64,000 bases of DNA from Haladaptatus caseinilyticus (GTDB taxonomy: Archaea > Halobacteriota > Halobacteria > Halobacteriales > Haladaptataceae): NCBI RefSeq assembly GCF_026248685.1, contig NZ_CP111037.1, positions 1 through 64,000 on the forward strand. The letters are read 5' to 3'. Position 1 is the first letter of the stretch; the number at the start of each line of letters is the position of its first letter. This document shows, piece by piece, positions 34,879 to 45,048 of the stretch. Under the pieces are notes generated by a model. It was not told the DNA's origin, did no database searches, and worked only from the letters and a program-made list of their open reading frames with translations. The position numbers and the translations under genes were made by a program.

Positions 34879-37491
34879 TCAGCGGCGGTATCCGAGGAGT
34901 TCGTAATCGTGGTCCGGAACGTATCTCTTGAACAACAAACTGTTCGTCAGCACGCTCACGCTGGAGAAGGCCATCGCAGCGGCTGCGAGCGCCGGTTGGA
35001 GAAGTCCGAGCGAAGCCAGCGGAATCATCGCCGTGTTGTAGCCGAGCGCCCAGAAGAGGTTCTGTTTGATTTTCGAGAGCGTCCCCTCCGAGATACGGAT
35101 GGCTTTCACCACGTCGCGCGGGTCGTCGCGCATGAGCGTCACGTCCGCGGCCTCGATCGCCACGTCGGTTCCGCTCCCGATGGCAGTTCCGACGGATGCC
35201 GCGGCGAGCGCTGGCGCGTCGTTCACGCCGTCGCCGACCATCATCGCCCGCCTGCCGTCCGACTGCACGTCCTCGACGACGCCCGCCTTTTCGTCCGGAA
35301 GGACTTCGGCCCGCACGCGCTCCGGGTCGATACCGACCCGGTCGGCGACTGCGCGGGCGGTTCGTTCGTTGTCTCCCGTCAGCATGAGCACGTCCAGTCC
35401 ACGCGCTCGGAGGTCGTTCACGGCCTCCTTGGCGCTCGCTTTCACCTCGTCGGCGTCCGCGACGACGCCGACGAGGCGGCCATCGACGCAAACGAGCATG
35501 GCCGTTTTTCCCTCGCGTTCGAGTCGTTCCAGTACGTTCGTCGCTGGACGTGGATCGATTCCCTCCTCACGCAGGAGCTTCCGGTTGCCGACGACGATTT
35601 CGCCGTGACTCGTCTCCGCTCGAATCCCGTGGCCGGGAACGTTTTCGAACGAACTGGGCTCCTCGACGTCGATACTGCGCTCCTTCGCCCCCGCAACGAT
35701 GGCTCTGGCGAGCGGATGCTCGCTTCCGTGCTCCGCGCTCGCCGCCACGGCGAGGACGAACTCCTCCGTGATTTCCGGTTCAAATTCGCCTGCTACCGTT
35801 TCGGTCCCGCCGTCGGTCTCGGGCTCGAGCGCAACCATGTCAGTGAGGCGCATCTCGCCCTCGGTGAGGGTTCCGGTCTTGTCGAAAACGACCGTGTCGG
35901 TGTCCTTGACACGTTCCAGCACGTCGCCACCTTTGAACAGGACGCCGGTTCGTGCACCGATCGCGGTTCCGACCATCGTCGCCGTCGGTGTCGCAAGCCC
36001 GAGCGCGCAGGGACAGGCGATGAGCACCGCGCTGGCGAAAACGACGATGGCGAACTCGAACCCCGAGACGCTTCCCCCGGCGACTTGCGGCCCTCCAGCG
36101 ACCGGACTCCAGAGCGGAAGCGCGTTCACGAATCCGGCGAGGGATTCGGGGAAGAGAGACCAGACGACGGCCCAGAACAACGCGTTGGCGATGACCGCCG
36201 GGACGAAATAGGCGCTGATTCTGTCGGCGAGGTTCTGGATTTCCGGTTGGCGGGCCTGTGCTTCCTTCACCATCCGGACGATCTGCTGGAGCGCTGTTTC
36301 GCCGCCGACTTTCGTCGCACGAACCATGAGAAGGCCGTTTTCGTTGATGGTCGCGCCGATGACTTCGTCGCCGTCTCGCTTTTCGACCGGCACCGATTCG
36401 CCAGTTACCATCGACTCGTCAACCGCGCTTTCGCCGTCCACGACGACGCCGTCGGTCGGAACCTTCTCGCCGGGACGGACTCGCAGTCGGTCTCCGACTT
36501 CGACTTCCTCCAGCGGAACTTCGCGCTCCTCGCCGTCTTCGACGACGGTTGCAGTATCCGCTTCCAGTTCGAGCAGTTCGCGGAGGGCATCGCTGGCCCT
36601 GCCTTTCGACCGGGCTTCCAGCCAGTTGCCCATCGTGATGAACACGAGGATGAGCACCGCGCTGTCGAAGTAGGTCCCGCCGGGGATGAACGAGAGCATG
36701 ACGGCGACGCTGTAGACGTAGGCCGTAGTCGAACCCAGGGCGATGAGCACGTCCATGTTCGCCGTGCCGTTCTTTACGAGGGCTGTATAGGAGTTCTCGT
36801 AGAACTCCTTGCCGAGCAGAATCTGGACGGGAGTCGCCAGCAGGAACTGAACGAGTCGAATATCGACGCCGAACATCTCTTCGCCGAGTAGTTCCGGGAA
36901 GAAGAGGTGTTCGAACATGACGGCGAGAAGGGGCATCGCGAGTACTGCCCCGAACAAGGTCAGTCTGAACTGCTTGCGAATCTCGGCGTCGCGGGCGTCC
37001 TGTCGGGCGTCGGCCGCTCGTTCGTCGCCTCCGTCCTCCCGAACCGGGGTGTATCCCGCGCTTTCGATGGCGGCATAGAAGTCCCCGATGCTCGCCTCGG
37101 TCGGATTGTACTCGACAGTGACCTCGTCGGTGGCGAAATTAGCGTCGGCGCTGATAACGCCGGGAACCGATTCGAGTGCGTTCTCGACTGCCTCCGAGCA
37201 GTTCGCACATGACATGTCCGAGATCCCTACTGTCGTCGTCGCGCGAACTGGGTCGTATCCCGCGTCCTCGATGGCCGCGTAGATTGCTGTCACTGAGACC
37301 TCTTCGGGATCGTACTCGACGGTGCCTTCGTCGGTAGCGAAATTGACGTTCGCTTTCCGAACACCGTCAAGCGATTGGAGTGCCTCGGTGACCGCCCCTG
37401 AACAGTTCGCACAACTCATGCTGCGGATTTCGAGTTGCGTTTTTTCCGTCACGGATAGCTCCTTGCCTTTCCATAAGGGTTGCTTCTTCAT
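34879..37491 (-). CDS. copA: Copper-exporting P1B-type ATPase CopA
   Basis: An 870-residue P-type ATPase. Two N-terminal heavy-metal domains have CANC at 27-30 and 95-98. The transmembrane metal site is CPCALG, the phosphorylation motif [10 protein letters not shown] and the hinge [11 protein letters not shown]. The CPC motif and paired CxxC domains indicate Cu(I) export. A CopZ-like chaperone and a TRASH-domain regulator occur about 8-10 kb away (44.4-45.4 kb), making a copper-handling set. The start at 37491 gives a 20-residue lead before HMA1. Confidence 0.94.
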   Translation of the reverse strand: MKKQPLWKGKELSVTEKTQLEIRSMSCANCSGAVTEALQSLDGVRKANVNFATDEGTVEYDPEEVSVTAIYAAIEDAGYDPVRATTTVGISDMSCANCSEAVENALESVPGVISADANFATDEVTVEYNPTEASIGDFYAAIESAGYTPVREDGGDERAADARQDARDAEIRKQFRLTLFGAVLAMPLLAVMFEHLFFPELLGEEMFGVDIRLVQFLLATPVQILLGKEFYENSYTALVKNGTANMDVLIALGSTTAYVYSVAVMLSFIPGGTYFDSAVLILVFITMGNWLEARSKGRASDALRELLELEADTATVVEDGEEREVPLEEVEVGDRLRVRPGEKVPTDGVVVDGESAVDESMVTGESVPVEKRDGDEVIGATINENGLLMVRATKVGGETALQQIVRMVKEAQARQPEIQNLADRISAYFVPAVIANALFWAVVWSLFPESLAGFVNALPLWSPVAGGPQVAGGSVSGFEFAIVVFASAVLIACPCALGLATPTATMVGTAIGARTGVLFKGGDVLERVKDTDTVVFDKTGTLTEGEMRLTDMVALEPETDGGTETVAGEFEPEITEEFVLAVAASAEHGSEHPLARAIVAGAKERSIDVEEPSSFENVPGHGIRAETSHGEIVVGNRKLLREEGIDPRPATNVLERLEREGKTAMLVCVDGRLVGVVADADEVKASAKEAVNDLRARGLDVLMLTGDNERTARAVADRVGIDPERVRAEVLPDEKAGVVEDVQSDGRRAMMVGDGVNDAPALAAASVGTAIGSGTDVAIEAADVTLMRDDPRDVVKAIRISEGTLSKIKQNLFWALGYNTAMIPLASLGLLQPALAAAAMAFSSVSVLTNSLLFKRYVPDHDYELLGYRR

Positions 37492-37753
37492 TCGCGTTGT
37501 CCTTTAGAAACGAGATATATCGTCCTTCGAAACCTTGGATGATTCGGTGAGTTACGCAATTCGGCGATTCTATTAAATACAAAATCCATGATTCTTTTTC
37601 TGCTGTGGTTCGCTCCTCTCATCCGTCCGTTTTCGAGTCAGGTGAAAAACAGCTTCCGACGATGCGGTGCGCCCGGATTGTCGGCGGCGGGCGTCACCAC
37701 TGCATCGGCGGACACGTCCGAATCCGAACCCGTCTCACGGCGAGCTATCGATA

Positions 37754-38176
37754 CTATCGGCGACTCGTTCGCGCTTGTTCCATCTTCGGTGTCGTTCGCG
37801 TCTCACGCATAACTCGCCCGCCGAGCGCCGCCAACAGAACGCCGACGACTGCGTCGCCCCAGAGAGGAAGCGCCCCGGCAGTCGGGACGATGAAGGGACG
37901 TGTTACCTGCCACAGGCCTAACAAGCCAAGGAGTCCGCCCGCCGCGATGCTCACACGCCGTTTGCGCCACGAACAGACGATGCCGTAGGCTGTGAGGAGT
38001 AGAACGACGGTTCCGACGACCATGTCGTTCCAGAAGTTCGGCGCGAGCATCGCCTCATAGACGGCGAACGGCGCGAGTAACAACCAGATTCCGAGCGGTG
38101 CCCCCGCGAGAATCGTTCCGTTCCCTCCCATCCTGTTCCCCCATATCGTGTTCCCCCTCATCGTTCTGTCTTCCAA
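37754..38176 (-). CDS. SPW-repeat membrane protein
   Basis: 140 residues with four hydrophobic segments and two related halves, each with a W-x-x-x-P/F-like core (GIWLLLAPFAVYEAMLAPNF and GLWQVTRPFIVPTAGALPLW). This is the layout of the SPW family of small membrane proteins. Starts at codons 6 and 16 are also possible. Function is unknown. Confidence 0.75.
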   Translation of the reverse strand: MEDRTMRGNTIWGNRMGGNGTILAGAPLGIWLLLAPFAVYEAMLAPNFWNDMVVGTVVLLLTAYGIVCSWRKRRVSIAAGGLLGLLGLWQVTRPFIVPTAGALPLWGDAVVGVLLAALGGRVMRETRTTPKMEQARTSRR

Positions 38177-38277
38177 TCGACCGTTCCGAGGATAAGTCGA
38201 ACGGCTACTTTAGAAAGTCAGCTTTCCTTATTGCAAATTCAGTTGTTTTATTTGTGGCCGTCGTGTAGCTGTCGTCA

Positions 38278-38763
38278 ATGCGTGAAACTGCGCCACTTTC
38301 GGACTCACATACGGTGATGAGTGAAATCCTGATGCCGAACGACGCGAACAACCTCGGACGGGCGCTCGGTGGGTCCGTCCTCCACTGGATGGATATCTGT
38401 GCCGCCATCGCGTCTCGCCGGTTTTCCCGGCGGCAGGTCGTCACGGCGTCGATGGACCACGTCGATTTCCTCGGTCCGATCGACCTCGGAGATATCGTGA
38501 CCGTCGAGGGATATGTCTTCGAAACCGGACGCACGAGTATGGACGTGCTGGTCAACGTCAGCGCGGAACGGCCGAGCGAGAACGAAAAACAGGATACGGC
38601 GACGTCGTTCTTTACCATGGTCGCGCTGGACGAGGACGAACAACCCGCATCGGTTCCGGACGTCCGCTGTCCGACCGACGAGCAGGAGACGCGCCGGAAC
38701 GACGCACTCCGCCGTCGCCGCGACCGAAGGGAATCACTGGGTTCACTCGAATCGTCCGTTTAA
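38278..38763 (+). CDS. Acyl-CoA thioesterase (hotdog fold)
   Basis: 161 residues of the YciA/BACH-type hotdog family. PNDANNLGRALGGSVLHWMD contains the conserved Asn-x-x-G-x-x-x-GG and Asp of the active site. RQVVTASMDHVDFLGPIDLGD follows as the second half of the fold. It hydrolyses acyl-CoA to free acid and CoA; chain preference cannot be read. The C-terminus is a charged Arg-rich tail. Confidence 0.9.
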   Translation: MRETAPLSDSHTVMSEILMPNDANNLGRALGGSVLHWMDICAAIASRRFSRRQVVTASMDHVDFLGPIDLGDIVTVEGYVFETGRTSMDVLVNVSAERPSENEKQDTATSFFTMVALDEDEQPASVPDVRCPTDEQETRRNDALRRRRDRRESLGSLESSV

Positions 38764-38831
38764 ACCGCCTCTTCGATTCGAAGCGATCGATCCGTTGAAA
38801 CCGACCGGTCAGCCCAGTTCGACTGGTCGGA

Positions 38832-39827
38832 TTATGACCAGTCGAGCGACCCGCCGCTCTGATACTCCGTGACCTGCGTTTCGAAGAAGTTTTTCTCCTT
38901 GTTCAGGTCGGTTTGTTCGGACATCCACGGGAACGGATTGTCCGTTCCGTACTGCTTGGATAGGGCTAGCTGTTCGAGTCGGCGATCCGCGATGTGTTCG
39001 ACGTACTCGGCGAACTGCTCGGCGCTCATGCCGAGTATCTCGTCCGGACACGCTTCGTACGCGTAGAGTTTCTCCAGTTCGACGGCCTCGGTAATCAGTT
39101 CGGTGACCTCCTCGCCGAACTCGCCGGTCCAGACGCCGGGATTCTCGGCTCGGATCTCGTTGATGAGGTCGATACCGAACCCGAGGTGGAGCGACTCGTC
39201 GCGCATGATGTACTCGAACTGCTGGCCGATACCGACCATCTTGTTCTGGCGCTTCAGGCCGAGCATCATGGCGAACCCGGCGTAGAAGAAAATGCCCTCC
39301 ATGATGACGTAGAAACCGACGAGGTCGCGGACGAACTCACGGATATCCCCCTCCGTCTCGATGGTGAAACCGGGCCGGTCGATCACACGCGTCAGATCGA
39401 CCACGAACTTGTCTTTTTCCTGGATGGCGGGGACCCGTTCGTACATCCCGTAGAGGTAGTCCGGTTCGAACCCGAGCGAGTCACAGCAGTAGATGAACGT
39501 GTCCGTGTGAATCGCCTCCTCGTATGCCTGTCGCAAGAGATACTGCCTGCATTCGGGGGCGGTCACGTATTCGTACAGAGCGAGCACGATGTTGTTCGCG
39601 GTGAGCGACTCGGCAGTCGAGAAGAAGCCGAGATTCCACTCGATAAGCTGGCGTTCGGCCTCGGAGAGAGCGCTTCCGTTCCACTGGGAAATATCGTCCT
39701 GCATCGGGATTTCCTGTGGAACCCAGTTGTTGTTGACGCCGGCTTCGTAGTATTCGCGCGCCCAGTCGTAGTCGATCGGCAGTATCTTGTTCGGGTCGTG
39801 TTCCGTGTCGTTGTTGATGAGTGGCAT
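38832..39827 (-). CDS. nrdB: Ribonucleotide reductase class I beta subunit (class Ic-like)
   Basis: A 331-residue ferritin-like R2 protein from ATG 39827. Metal ligands are Glu73 (STAES), Glu104 and His107 (YEEAIHTDTF), with the second-half ligands in later helices (VIMEGIFFYAG; DESLHLGFG). The residue four after His107, where class Ia enzymes have the radical Tyr, is Phe111. The first ligand is Glu rather than Asp. Both are the class Ic pattern of Chlamydia R2, which uses a Mn/Fe cofactor instead of a tyrosyl radical. It forms an operon with nrdA, 28 bp upstream. Confidence 0.93.
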   Translation of the reverse strand: MPLINNDTEHDPNKILPIDYDWAREYYEAGVNNNWVPQEIPMQDDISQWNGSALSEAERQLIEWNLGFFSTAESLTANNIVLALYEYVTAPECRQYLLRQAYEEAIHTDTFIYCCDSLGFEPDYLYGMYERVPAIQEKDKFVVDLTRVIDRPGFTIETEGDIREFVRDLVGFYVIMEGIFFYAGFAMMLGLKRQNKMVGIGQQFEYIMRDESLHLGFGIDLINEIRAENPGVWTGEFGEEVTELITEAVELEKLYAYEACPDEILGMSAEQFAEYVEHIADRRLEQLALSKQYGTDNPFPWMSEQTDLNKEKNFFETQVTEYQSGGSLDWS

Positions 39828-39855
39828 AGATCGTATAGGGGTTCGTTTCGTTCTG

Positions 39856-42345
39856 TCACTGACAGGCGTCGCAGGTCGGGTCGGAGACGGTACAGAGTTC
39901 GCCCTCGTCGGCTCGACGTCCACCATCAGTTTCGGTCGTCCCGGATCGAACGTCGGTGCGGTGCTGGCTCTTTCCGTATTCGGCCATGTCCAGCGTCGAT
40001 TTCTCGATCTGTGAGGCACCGAGCGTTCGGAGGTAGTAGGTCGTCTTCAGCCCCAATCGCCACGCCGTTTTGTACACGTCGTCGAGGAGCGATCCGTCGG
40101 TCGATGGGAAAAAGACGTTGTGGGAGACGGACTGGTCTATCCACGTTTGACGATGTGCGGTCAATCGGAGTTGATGGCGCGGGTCGATTTCGAACGCGCC
40201 GCGGTACAATTCCTGAAGGTCGTCCGGTACCGCATCGATTTCCTGGACCGAGCCGTCGTGATACTTGATTCGGTCCACCATCTCCTCATCCCACAACCCC
40301 TCCGCTTCGAGGTCTTCGACCAGATCGTCGTTGATGACGGTAAAGTCTCCCGACATGTTCGACTTCACGTACAGGTTCGAGTACAGCGGTTCGATGGAGG
40401 GCGTCGTCCCGTTGATCGTCGAAACGGTGGCTGTCGGCGCGATGGCCATCATGTTCGAATTTCGAATCCCGTGTTCTTCGACGTGTTCGCGGACGACGTA
40501 CCAATCGAGCGTCTCCTCGCAGTCGGTCGGGATTTCCCGCCCCCGCTCCGCTTCGAGCAGGTCTACGGTGTCCTGTGGCAGCAGTCCTCGGTCCCACTTC
40601 GACCCCTCGTACGACGGGTAGGACCCGCGCTCTTTGGCGAGTTTCGAGGAGTTGAGAATCGTGTGATAGGAGACGAACTCCTGCCAGCGGTTCGCCTTCT
40701 CGACCGCCGTCTCGGCGTTCATCGGTACGCCTAACTCCATCAGGGCGTCGTGGAATCCCATCGTACCGAGTCCGACCGGCCGGTGTTGCATGTTCGACTG
40801 TTCGGCTTGGTCGGTGGGATAGAAGCAGAGGTCGACGACGTTGTCCAGCATCCGCATCGCGGTCTCGATCGTTTCGGCGAGGTGTTCGCGATCGAGCCTC
40901 GCGGTCGAGTTCGACCGCTCGTTCCCCGCGGAATCGGGTTCAGTGCCCTCCCTTTCCGAGACGTGCGTTGCGAAGTTCACGCTTCCCAGATTGCAGACGG
41001 CGTGTTCGTCCTCGCTCGTGTTCAGCGTAATCTCCGTACAGAGGTTCGAGGAGTGAACCGTTCCGACGTGGTCCTGCGGCGAGCGAACGTTACACGGGTC
41101 CTTGAACGTCAGCCACGGATGGCCCGTCTCGAACAGGCGGGTGAGCATCTTTCGCCACATGTCTTGGGCGTCTATTCGCTCGTACTGGCGGAATTCACCG
41201 TTCTCGGCTCGCTGTTCGTATTCGCGGTATCGCTCCTCGAACGCCTCACCGGAAAGGTCGTGAAGGTCAGGCACCTCGTCCGGGCTGAACAGCGTCCATT
41301 CCTCGCCGTTCTCGACCCGTTTCATGAACAAATCCGGAATCCACGCCGCCGTATTCATGTCCGGTGTGCGACGACGCTCGTCGCCGGTATTCCGCTTCAG
41401 GTCGATGAAAGCGGGGAAATCGAGGTGCCAGCAAGCCAGATAGGCACAGGACGCACCGCGGCGTTTTCCGGAGCGATTGATCGCCGCCGTCACGTCGTTA
41501 CTGATCCTGAGGAACGGGACGACGCCGGTCGATTCGACGCCGGTCGATTCGATGAGCGCGCCGCCTGCTCGAAGGTTTGTCCAGTCGTTTCCAAGGCCCC
41601 CACTCCACTTCGACAGCATCGCGTGATGTTTGAACGAGTCGAAGATATGTTCGAGGTCGTCCTGCACTGTCGTCAGATAGCAGGAGGAAAGTTGTGGGTG
41701 AGTCGAACCGCTGTGGAATAACGTCGGCGTCGAAGGGGTAAACTCCAGTTTCGAGAGGACGTCGTAGAACTCCTTCGCCCGTCGCTGTGGGTCGTCTTCT
41801 TCGATTGCCAAGCCCATGGCGATGCGCATCCAGAACGCTTGAGGAAGTTCGAGATGTTCCCCATTCTCCTCGGTTTTGAGGAAGTATCGCTGATAGAGCG
41901 TCTCCATCGCCATGTATTCGAACTTCTCGTCGCGGTCCGGTTCGAGGTACGAAGCCAGTCCTTCGAGGTCGAATCGCTCGATCAGTCGATCGTCGAGGAG
42001 GCTGAGTTCGACCGCGCGTTCGAGATTGGCGACGAAGGTTGCGCGGTACTCACGGTCCAGTTCGTACCCCGTCAGGTCCTCCCCCGTGACTTCGCGGTAG
42101 TATCGCTGTCGGAAGACTCCCGCAGCGATGCGCTTGAACGCCGGTTCTCGCTCGATTCGTGCGGTGAGCGTTTGCAAGATCGCTCGGTAGACCTCGTCGG
42201 TCGATGCACCTTCGTAGAGAGACCGCTCGATTTCGGCAAGGAGGTCGTCGCGATCGTCGTCGGAGAGGATTGTCTCGTGGCCTGTGCGTGCTCGGTCGAG
42301 AATCGACCGTACGGTCTCGGTGGTTGTGGTAGATCGTTGGCTCAT
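39856..42345 (-). CDS. nrdA: Ribonucleotide reductase class I alpha subunit
   Basis: An 829-residue catalytic R1 subunit that reduces ribonucleotides to deoxyribonucleotides. PSTPTLFHSGSTHPQLSSCY supplies the first redox cysteine, and SSNLCTEI near residue 432 supplies the catalytic Cys and Glu. GLGTMGFHDALM and TATVSTINGTTPSIEP follow. The C-terminal CTVSDPTCDACQ is the swinging redox cysteine tail. The N-terminal region (about 1-60) could be a short or degenerate ATP-cone. It is followed by nrdB. A TATA-like element lies about 160 bp upstream, so the leader is long. Confidence 0.94.
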   Translation of the reverse strand: MSQRSTTTTETVRSILDRARTGHETILSDDDRDDLLAEIERSLYEGASTDEVYRAILQTLTARIEREPAFKRIAAGVFRQRYYREVTGEDLTGYELDREYRATFVANLERAVELSLLDDRLIERFDLEGLASYLEPDRDEKFEYMAMETLYQRYFLKTEENGEHLELPQAFWMRIAMGLAIEEDDPQRRAKEFYDVLSKLEFTPSTPTLFHSGSTHPQLSSCYLTTVQDDLEHIFDSFKHHAMLSKWSGGLGNDWTNLRAGGALIESTGVESTGVVPFLRISNDVTAAINRSGKRRGASCAYLACWHLDFPAFIDLKRNTGDERRRTPDMNTAAWIPDLFMKRVENGEEWTLFSPDEVPDLHDLSGEAFEERYREYEQRAENGEFRQYERIDAQDMWRKMLTRLFETGHPWLTFKDPCNVRSPQDHVGTVHSSNLCTEITLNTSEDEHAVCNLGSVNFATHVSEREGTEPDSAGNERSNSTARLDREHLAETIETAMRMLDNVVDLCFYPTDQAEQSNMQHRPVGLGTMGFHDALMELGVPMNAETAVEKANRWQEFVSYHTILNSSKLAKERGSYPSYEGSKWDRGLLPQDTVDLLEAERGREIPTDCEETLDWYVVREHVEEHGIRNSNMMAIAPTATVSTINGTTPSIEPLYSNLYVKSNMSGDFTVINDDLVEDLEAEGLWDEEMVDRIKYHDGSVQEIDAVPDDLQELYRGAFEIDPRHQLRLTAHRQTWIDQSVSHNVFFPSTDGSLLDDVYKTAWRLGLKTTYYLRTLGASQIEKSTLDMAEYGKSQHRTDVRSGTTETDGGRRADEGELCTVSDPTCDACQ

Positions 42346-42647
42346 GGATTCGTCGCGGTTTTCAGTCGATGGGAGTTCAGCTCCGGGGGATTTCCGCAGT
42401 CCGGGTAGTTCGTAGTTGTCACTACGCGGCCTCCAGTGCTGTCACCCCAGATGAGGCGTCGTCCGGGTTCTAACCGTGATATGTGGTGTCCGACTGTGGG
42501 TGTATAAAGTTTACCCAATCAACTTGGACTAATGAAAATATGGTTGTATTAGTGGCCAAAACCGGTGGGTTCGGCGTCAGGCGACACGGCGATACGACGT
42601 GCATCGACTCGGAAAAAGCGACGAACGAACGCGATTTCCACCTCGTT
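42346..42647 (-). promoter_or_regulatory. nrdA promoter and long leader
   Basis: On the minus strand ACTTTATACACC (about 42499-42510) is a good haloarchaeal TATA element. Transcription would start near 42478, leaving a leader of about 130 nt before the nrdA ATG at 42345. The leader contains a 6-bp hairpin, CGTAGT-N4-ACTACG (42411-42426). Many haloarchaeal mRNAs are leaderless, so the length is notable. Confidence 0.4.
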
Positions 42648-44387
42648 TCAGTTCGCCTCGTAAATCTTCTCGCCCCGATTCAGTCGGTCGGCGATGACGT
42701 AGGTTTGTTCCGCCTCCCTGCGGGTCGGGAAGTGGGCCGCCATGTAGCGGGCGAGCGAGATGAGCGCCAGTCGTGCTTCGTCTTCGTCCTCGCGGAGGTC
42801 GAACTGCATGAACGACGCCTCAAGATTCTGGAGCGTGTGGAACCCGGCATCTTCCCGTAGCAGGGCGCGTCCGAGCGTTTCCTTCAAATTTTTTGGGTCG
42901 CCGCCTGCCGCGAAGTGTTCCGCGACGATGGCGCCAGCCGCGTTGACCTCGCCCTCCTCGTCGAACGTTTCGAGCAGTTCCTCACGCAGGTCTGCCGGGT
43001 CGCCGTCGGAGGATCCGACGCTTGGGAGGGGTGTTGGCGGTGTGTTCAGGAATCGGTCGAGATAGACGCTCATCGCGCCCGCGAGAACGCCGCGATAGAG
43101 CGCTGTTGAACTCGCGCGTTTCGCGGCCTGTTGGACGGCGTTGTTGTAAGTGAAGGTGTGGTGGACGGTGTTCCAGTCGCTGAATTCGTTCGCCGTTCCG
43201 AACTGTGCGACCCGCATCACGGATGCGAACGACACGCGGTCCGCCAGCTCCTCACAGGTTGCTCCGCCACGAATCGCGTCGGTCAACGTGTCGAGGATCG
43301 CATGCGGGTCGTCGGAGAGCAGGGTTTCGGTGAAGTCGTCAGGTTCGTCCCACGTTCGACCGTCTCCCGCTTCGACCAACTCGTCGAGTTGGTCGTAACT
43401 GTCGAACAACAGCTCGGCGATATCGATGGGTTGTGTCCACGAGGAGAGTTCTTCGCTCCGTTGAGCGGTGGTGAGTCGCGGGATGACGCTCGGCAGGACG
43501 GTTTCGGCGTGCTCCCAACCGATGTGGTCCAGCAGTTCGAGAGATTTGTTGATGAAATCGAAGCTGTGTCCGGCGTCGAGATAGAGGTGGTCGGTTGCCG
43601 CGGCATACAGCATCTCCGAGACCTGTTCGGGTTCGAGGGTCGATATAGCGGTTTGGAGACAGCGCTCCGCTCCATCGTCGTCACGCACTTCCGCGCAGTC
43701 GCGGAACCACTGTCGGAGGCGGTTCGCCGAGACCGCCTCCGTCTCGAACGATGGTTGGTCGAATCGCGGCGATTCGCCCTGGCAATCCGAGGCGACGTGT
43801 CGGAGACCGGTATAGAGCGCCCGCGGTCGATCGTCATCCCGAAGGTCGGGAAAAACGTTCGCCATGCAGGCGTGAATCGTCAAGCCCGAACTCCATCCCT
43901 GCTCGCGATAGCGAGTCCCGAACTCGGCTCCGATTCGGAGCGGCTCGGATGCCGAAACGCCCTCGTTCGACAGACCGATGACCGACTTGGCCACGACGAG
44001 ACGCAGGTTCTCCTCGAGCCCGGTTTCGAGTCGCTCCTTCCAATGCCGTTCGGGCGGGCTGTCCCGTTTCGGCGTGAGGTTCACGTAGATTTCACCGTTA
44101 CGTTCCTCGATCGGAAACGTCTGTACGTCGTCCGCCCATGGGTCGAACGTACTGCCACAGGAGAGTTCGAATCGGGCGTGATGCCAGTGGCAGGTCAGGA
44201 TTCCGTCCTCGACGCTCCCTTCGGTCAGCGGAAAGCCCATGTGCGGACAGCGGTTGTCCACCGCTCGAAACTCCCCTTCGTGATAGAACAATGCTAACGA
44301 CCGGCCGTTTCGGTTTACCAGCAGTCGTCCTCCGTCCCTGAGTTCGTCGGCGTCGGCGACGCGGACGAACGATTGGTCCGTTGCCAT
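42648..44387 (-). CDS. Rieske [2Fe-2S] protein with long helical C-terminal domain
   Basis: 579 residues from ATG 44387. The Rieske domain is N-terminal: Cys47 and His49 in NRCPHMGFPL, and Cys66 and His69 in LTCHWHHARF. It resembles the ferredoxin part of ring-hydroxylating oxygenases. After about residue 110 comes a 460-residue mostly helical region with no Fe(II) His-His-Asp motif recognised (SSGLTIHACMANVFPDLRDD; HLYLDAGHSFDFINKSLELL). It is therefore not a standard oxygenase alpha subunit. There is no membrane segment. It lies 64 bp downstream of the Lrp-TRASH regulator on the same strand. Confidence 0.82.
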   Translation of the reverse strand: MATDQSFVRVADADELRDGGRLLVNRNGRSLALFYHEGEFRAVDNRCPHMGFPLTEGSVEDGILTCHWHHARFELSCGSTFDPWADDVQTFPIEERNGEIYVNLTPKRDSPPERHWKERLETGLEENLRLVVAKSVIGLSNEGVSASEPLRIGAEFGTRYREQGWSSGLTIHACMANVFPDLRDDDRPRALYTGLRHVASDCQGESPRFDQPSFETEAVSANRLRQWFRDCAEVRDDDGAERCLQTAISTLEPEQVSEMLYAAATDHLYLDAGHSFDFINKSLELLDHIGWEHAETVLPSVIPRLTTAQRSEELSSWTQPIDIAELLFDSYDQLDELVEAGDGRTWDEPDDFTETLLSDDPHAILDTLTDAIRGGATCEELADRVSFASVMRVAQFGTANEFSDWNTVHHTFTYNNAVQQAAKRASSTALYRGVLAGAMSVYLDRFLNTPPTPLPSVGSSDGDPADLREELLETFDEEGEVNAAGAIVAEHFAAGGDPKNLKETLGRALLREDAGFHTLQNLEASFMQFDLREDEDEARLALISLARYMAAHFPTRREAEQTYVIADRLNRGEKIYEAN

Positions 44388-44450
44388 GTGTGATGAATCG
44401 TCACACGGCACCAAAACGGTTCGCTGAAACGAATTGTTGTAGCCGTGGTG

Positions 44451-45047
44451 TCAGTTTGTCGCGCCCTCTCGAAGTCGTTCGTATCTGTCGGCGAACTGTC
44501 CCCGACAGGACGAACAACAGAAGTGGTAGAGTTCGCCATCGATCCGAGTGGACTCTCCCTCTTCCGTGACTGTGTTTCCACACTCTACACAGTCGGGTGC
44601 GAACTCGATGGTTCCCGGTTGGGGGTTCCATTCATCGTCAACGAGCAACTGTATGTCGTATTCGCGGACCGCATCTTCACCGATCGCGTCCGAGAGAAGT
44701 GTTTCGACGGCCCGTTCGTGTAGGGTCGCCTTGCAGACGATGTGGGCGTCGGCTGTAACGAAGACGTGCTCGACGCCATCGAACGACGCGAGAGACTCCC
44801 GAATATCACTGACGTGGCCCGGTTTGGCGTTGACAGTGACGAGGAGCGAAAGACCGTCAGTGAGGATATCGTGGTTCAACTCCGCAGTAAACCGGCGGAT
44901 GACCCCTAATTCTTGGAGTCGCTCGACGCGGTCGGACACCGTCGGCGGTGACAGATCGACCGTCTCGGCGATTTCGTTGTACGGGCGGCGGGCATCCTTT
45001 ACGAGCAACCGAATTATCTCCCGATCGGTATCGTCGAGCTGTCGCAT
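44451..45047 (-). CDS. Lrp/AsnC-type regulator with TRASH metal-binding domain
   Basis: 198 residues from ATG 45047. The N-terminal HTH is LDDTDREIIRLLVKDARRPY, with recognition helix in LSPPTVSDRVERLQELG. The RAM-like ligand domain spans about 65-140. The C-terminal TRASH domain has CVECGNTV and YHFCCSSCRGQF, cysteines suited to Cu or Zn. In Halobacterium a regulator of this Lrp-TRASH type (VNG1179C) controls the copper ATPase. Here the divergent neighbour is a CopZ-like chaperone, which supports copper sensing. An inverted repeat lies between its TATA box and its start. Confidence 0.88.
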   Translation of the reverse strand: MRQLDDTDREIIRLLVKDARRPYNEIAETVDLSPPTVSDRVERLQELGVIRRFTAELNHDILTDGLSLLVTVNAKPGHVSDIRESLASFDGVEHVFVTADAHIVCKATLHERAVETLLSDAIGEDAVREYDIQLLVDDEWNPQPGTIEFAPDCVECGNTVTEEGESTRIDGELYHFCCSSCRGQFADRYERLREGATN

Positions 45048-45048
45048 T

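Noticed and set aside
34789-36891. 700-codon plus-strand frame opposite copA
   Set aside because: The minus-strand frame encodes a complete CopA with all motifs; the plus-strand product is low-complexity antisense.
38994-40268. 424-codon plus-strand frame opposite nrdA/nrdB
   Set aside because: It is antisense to two clear enzymes and has no recognisable domain.
42346-42480. Cobalamin riboswitch before nrdA
   Set aside because: No B12-box-like sequence was seen, and the enzyme is class I, which does not use cobalamin.
43131-44297. 388-codon plus-strand frame opposite the Rieske gene
   Set aside because: Antisense shadow; the minus strand carries the Rieske motif and consistent codon bias.
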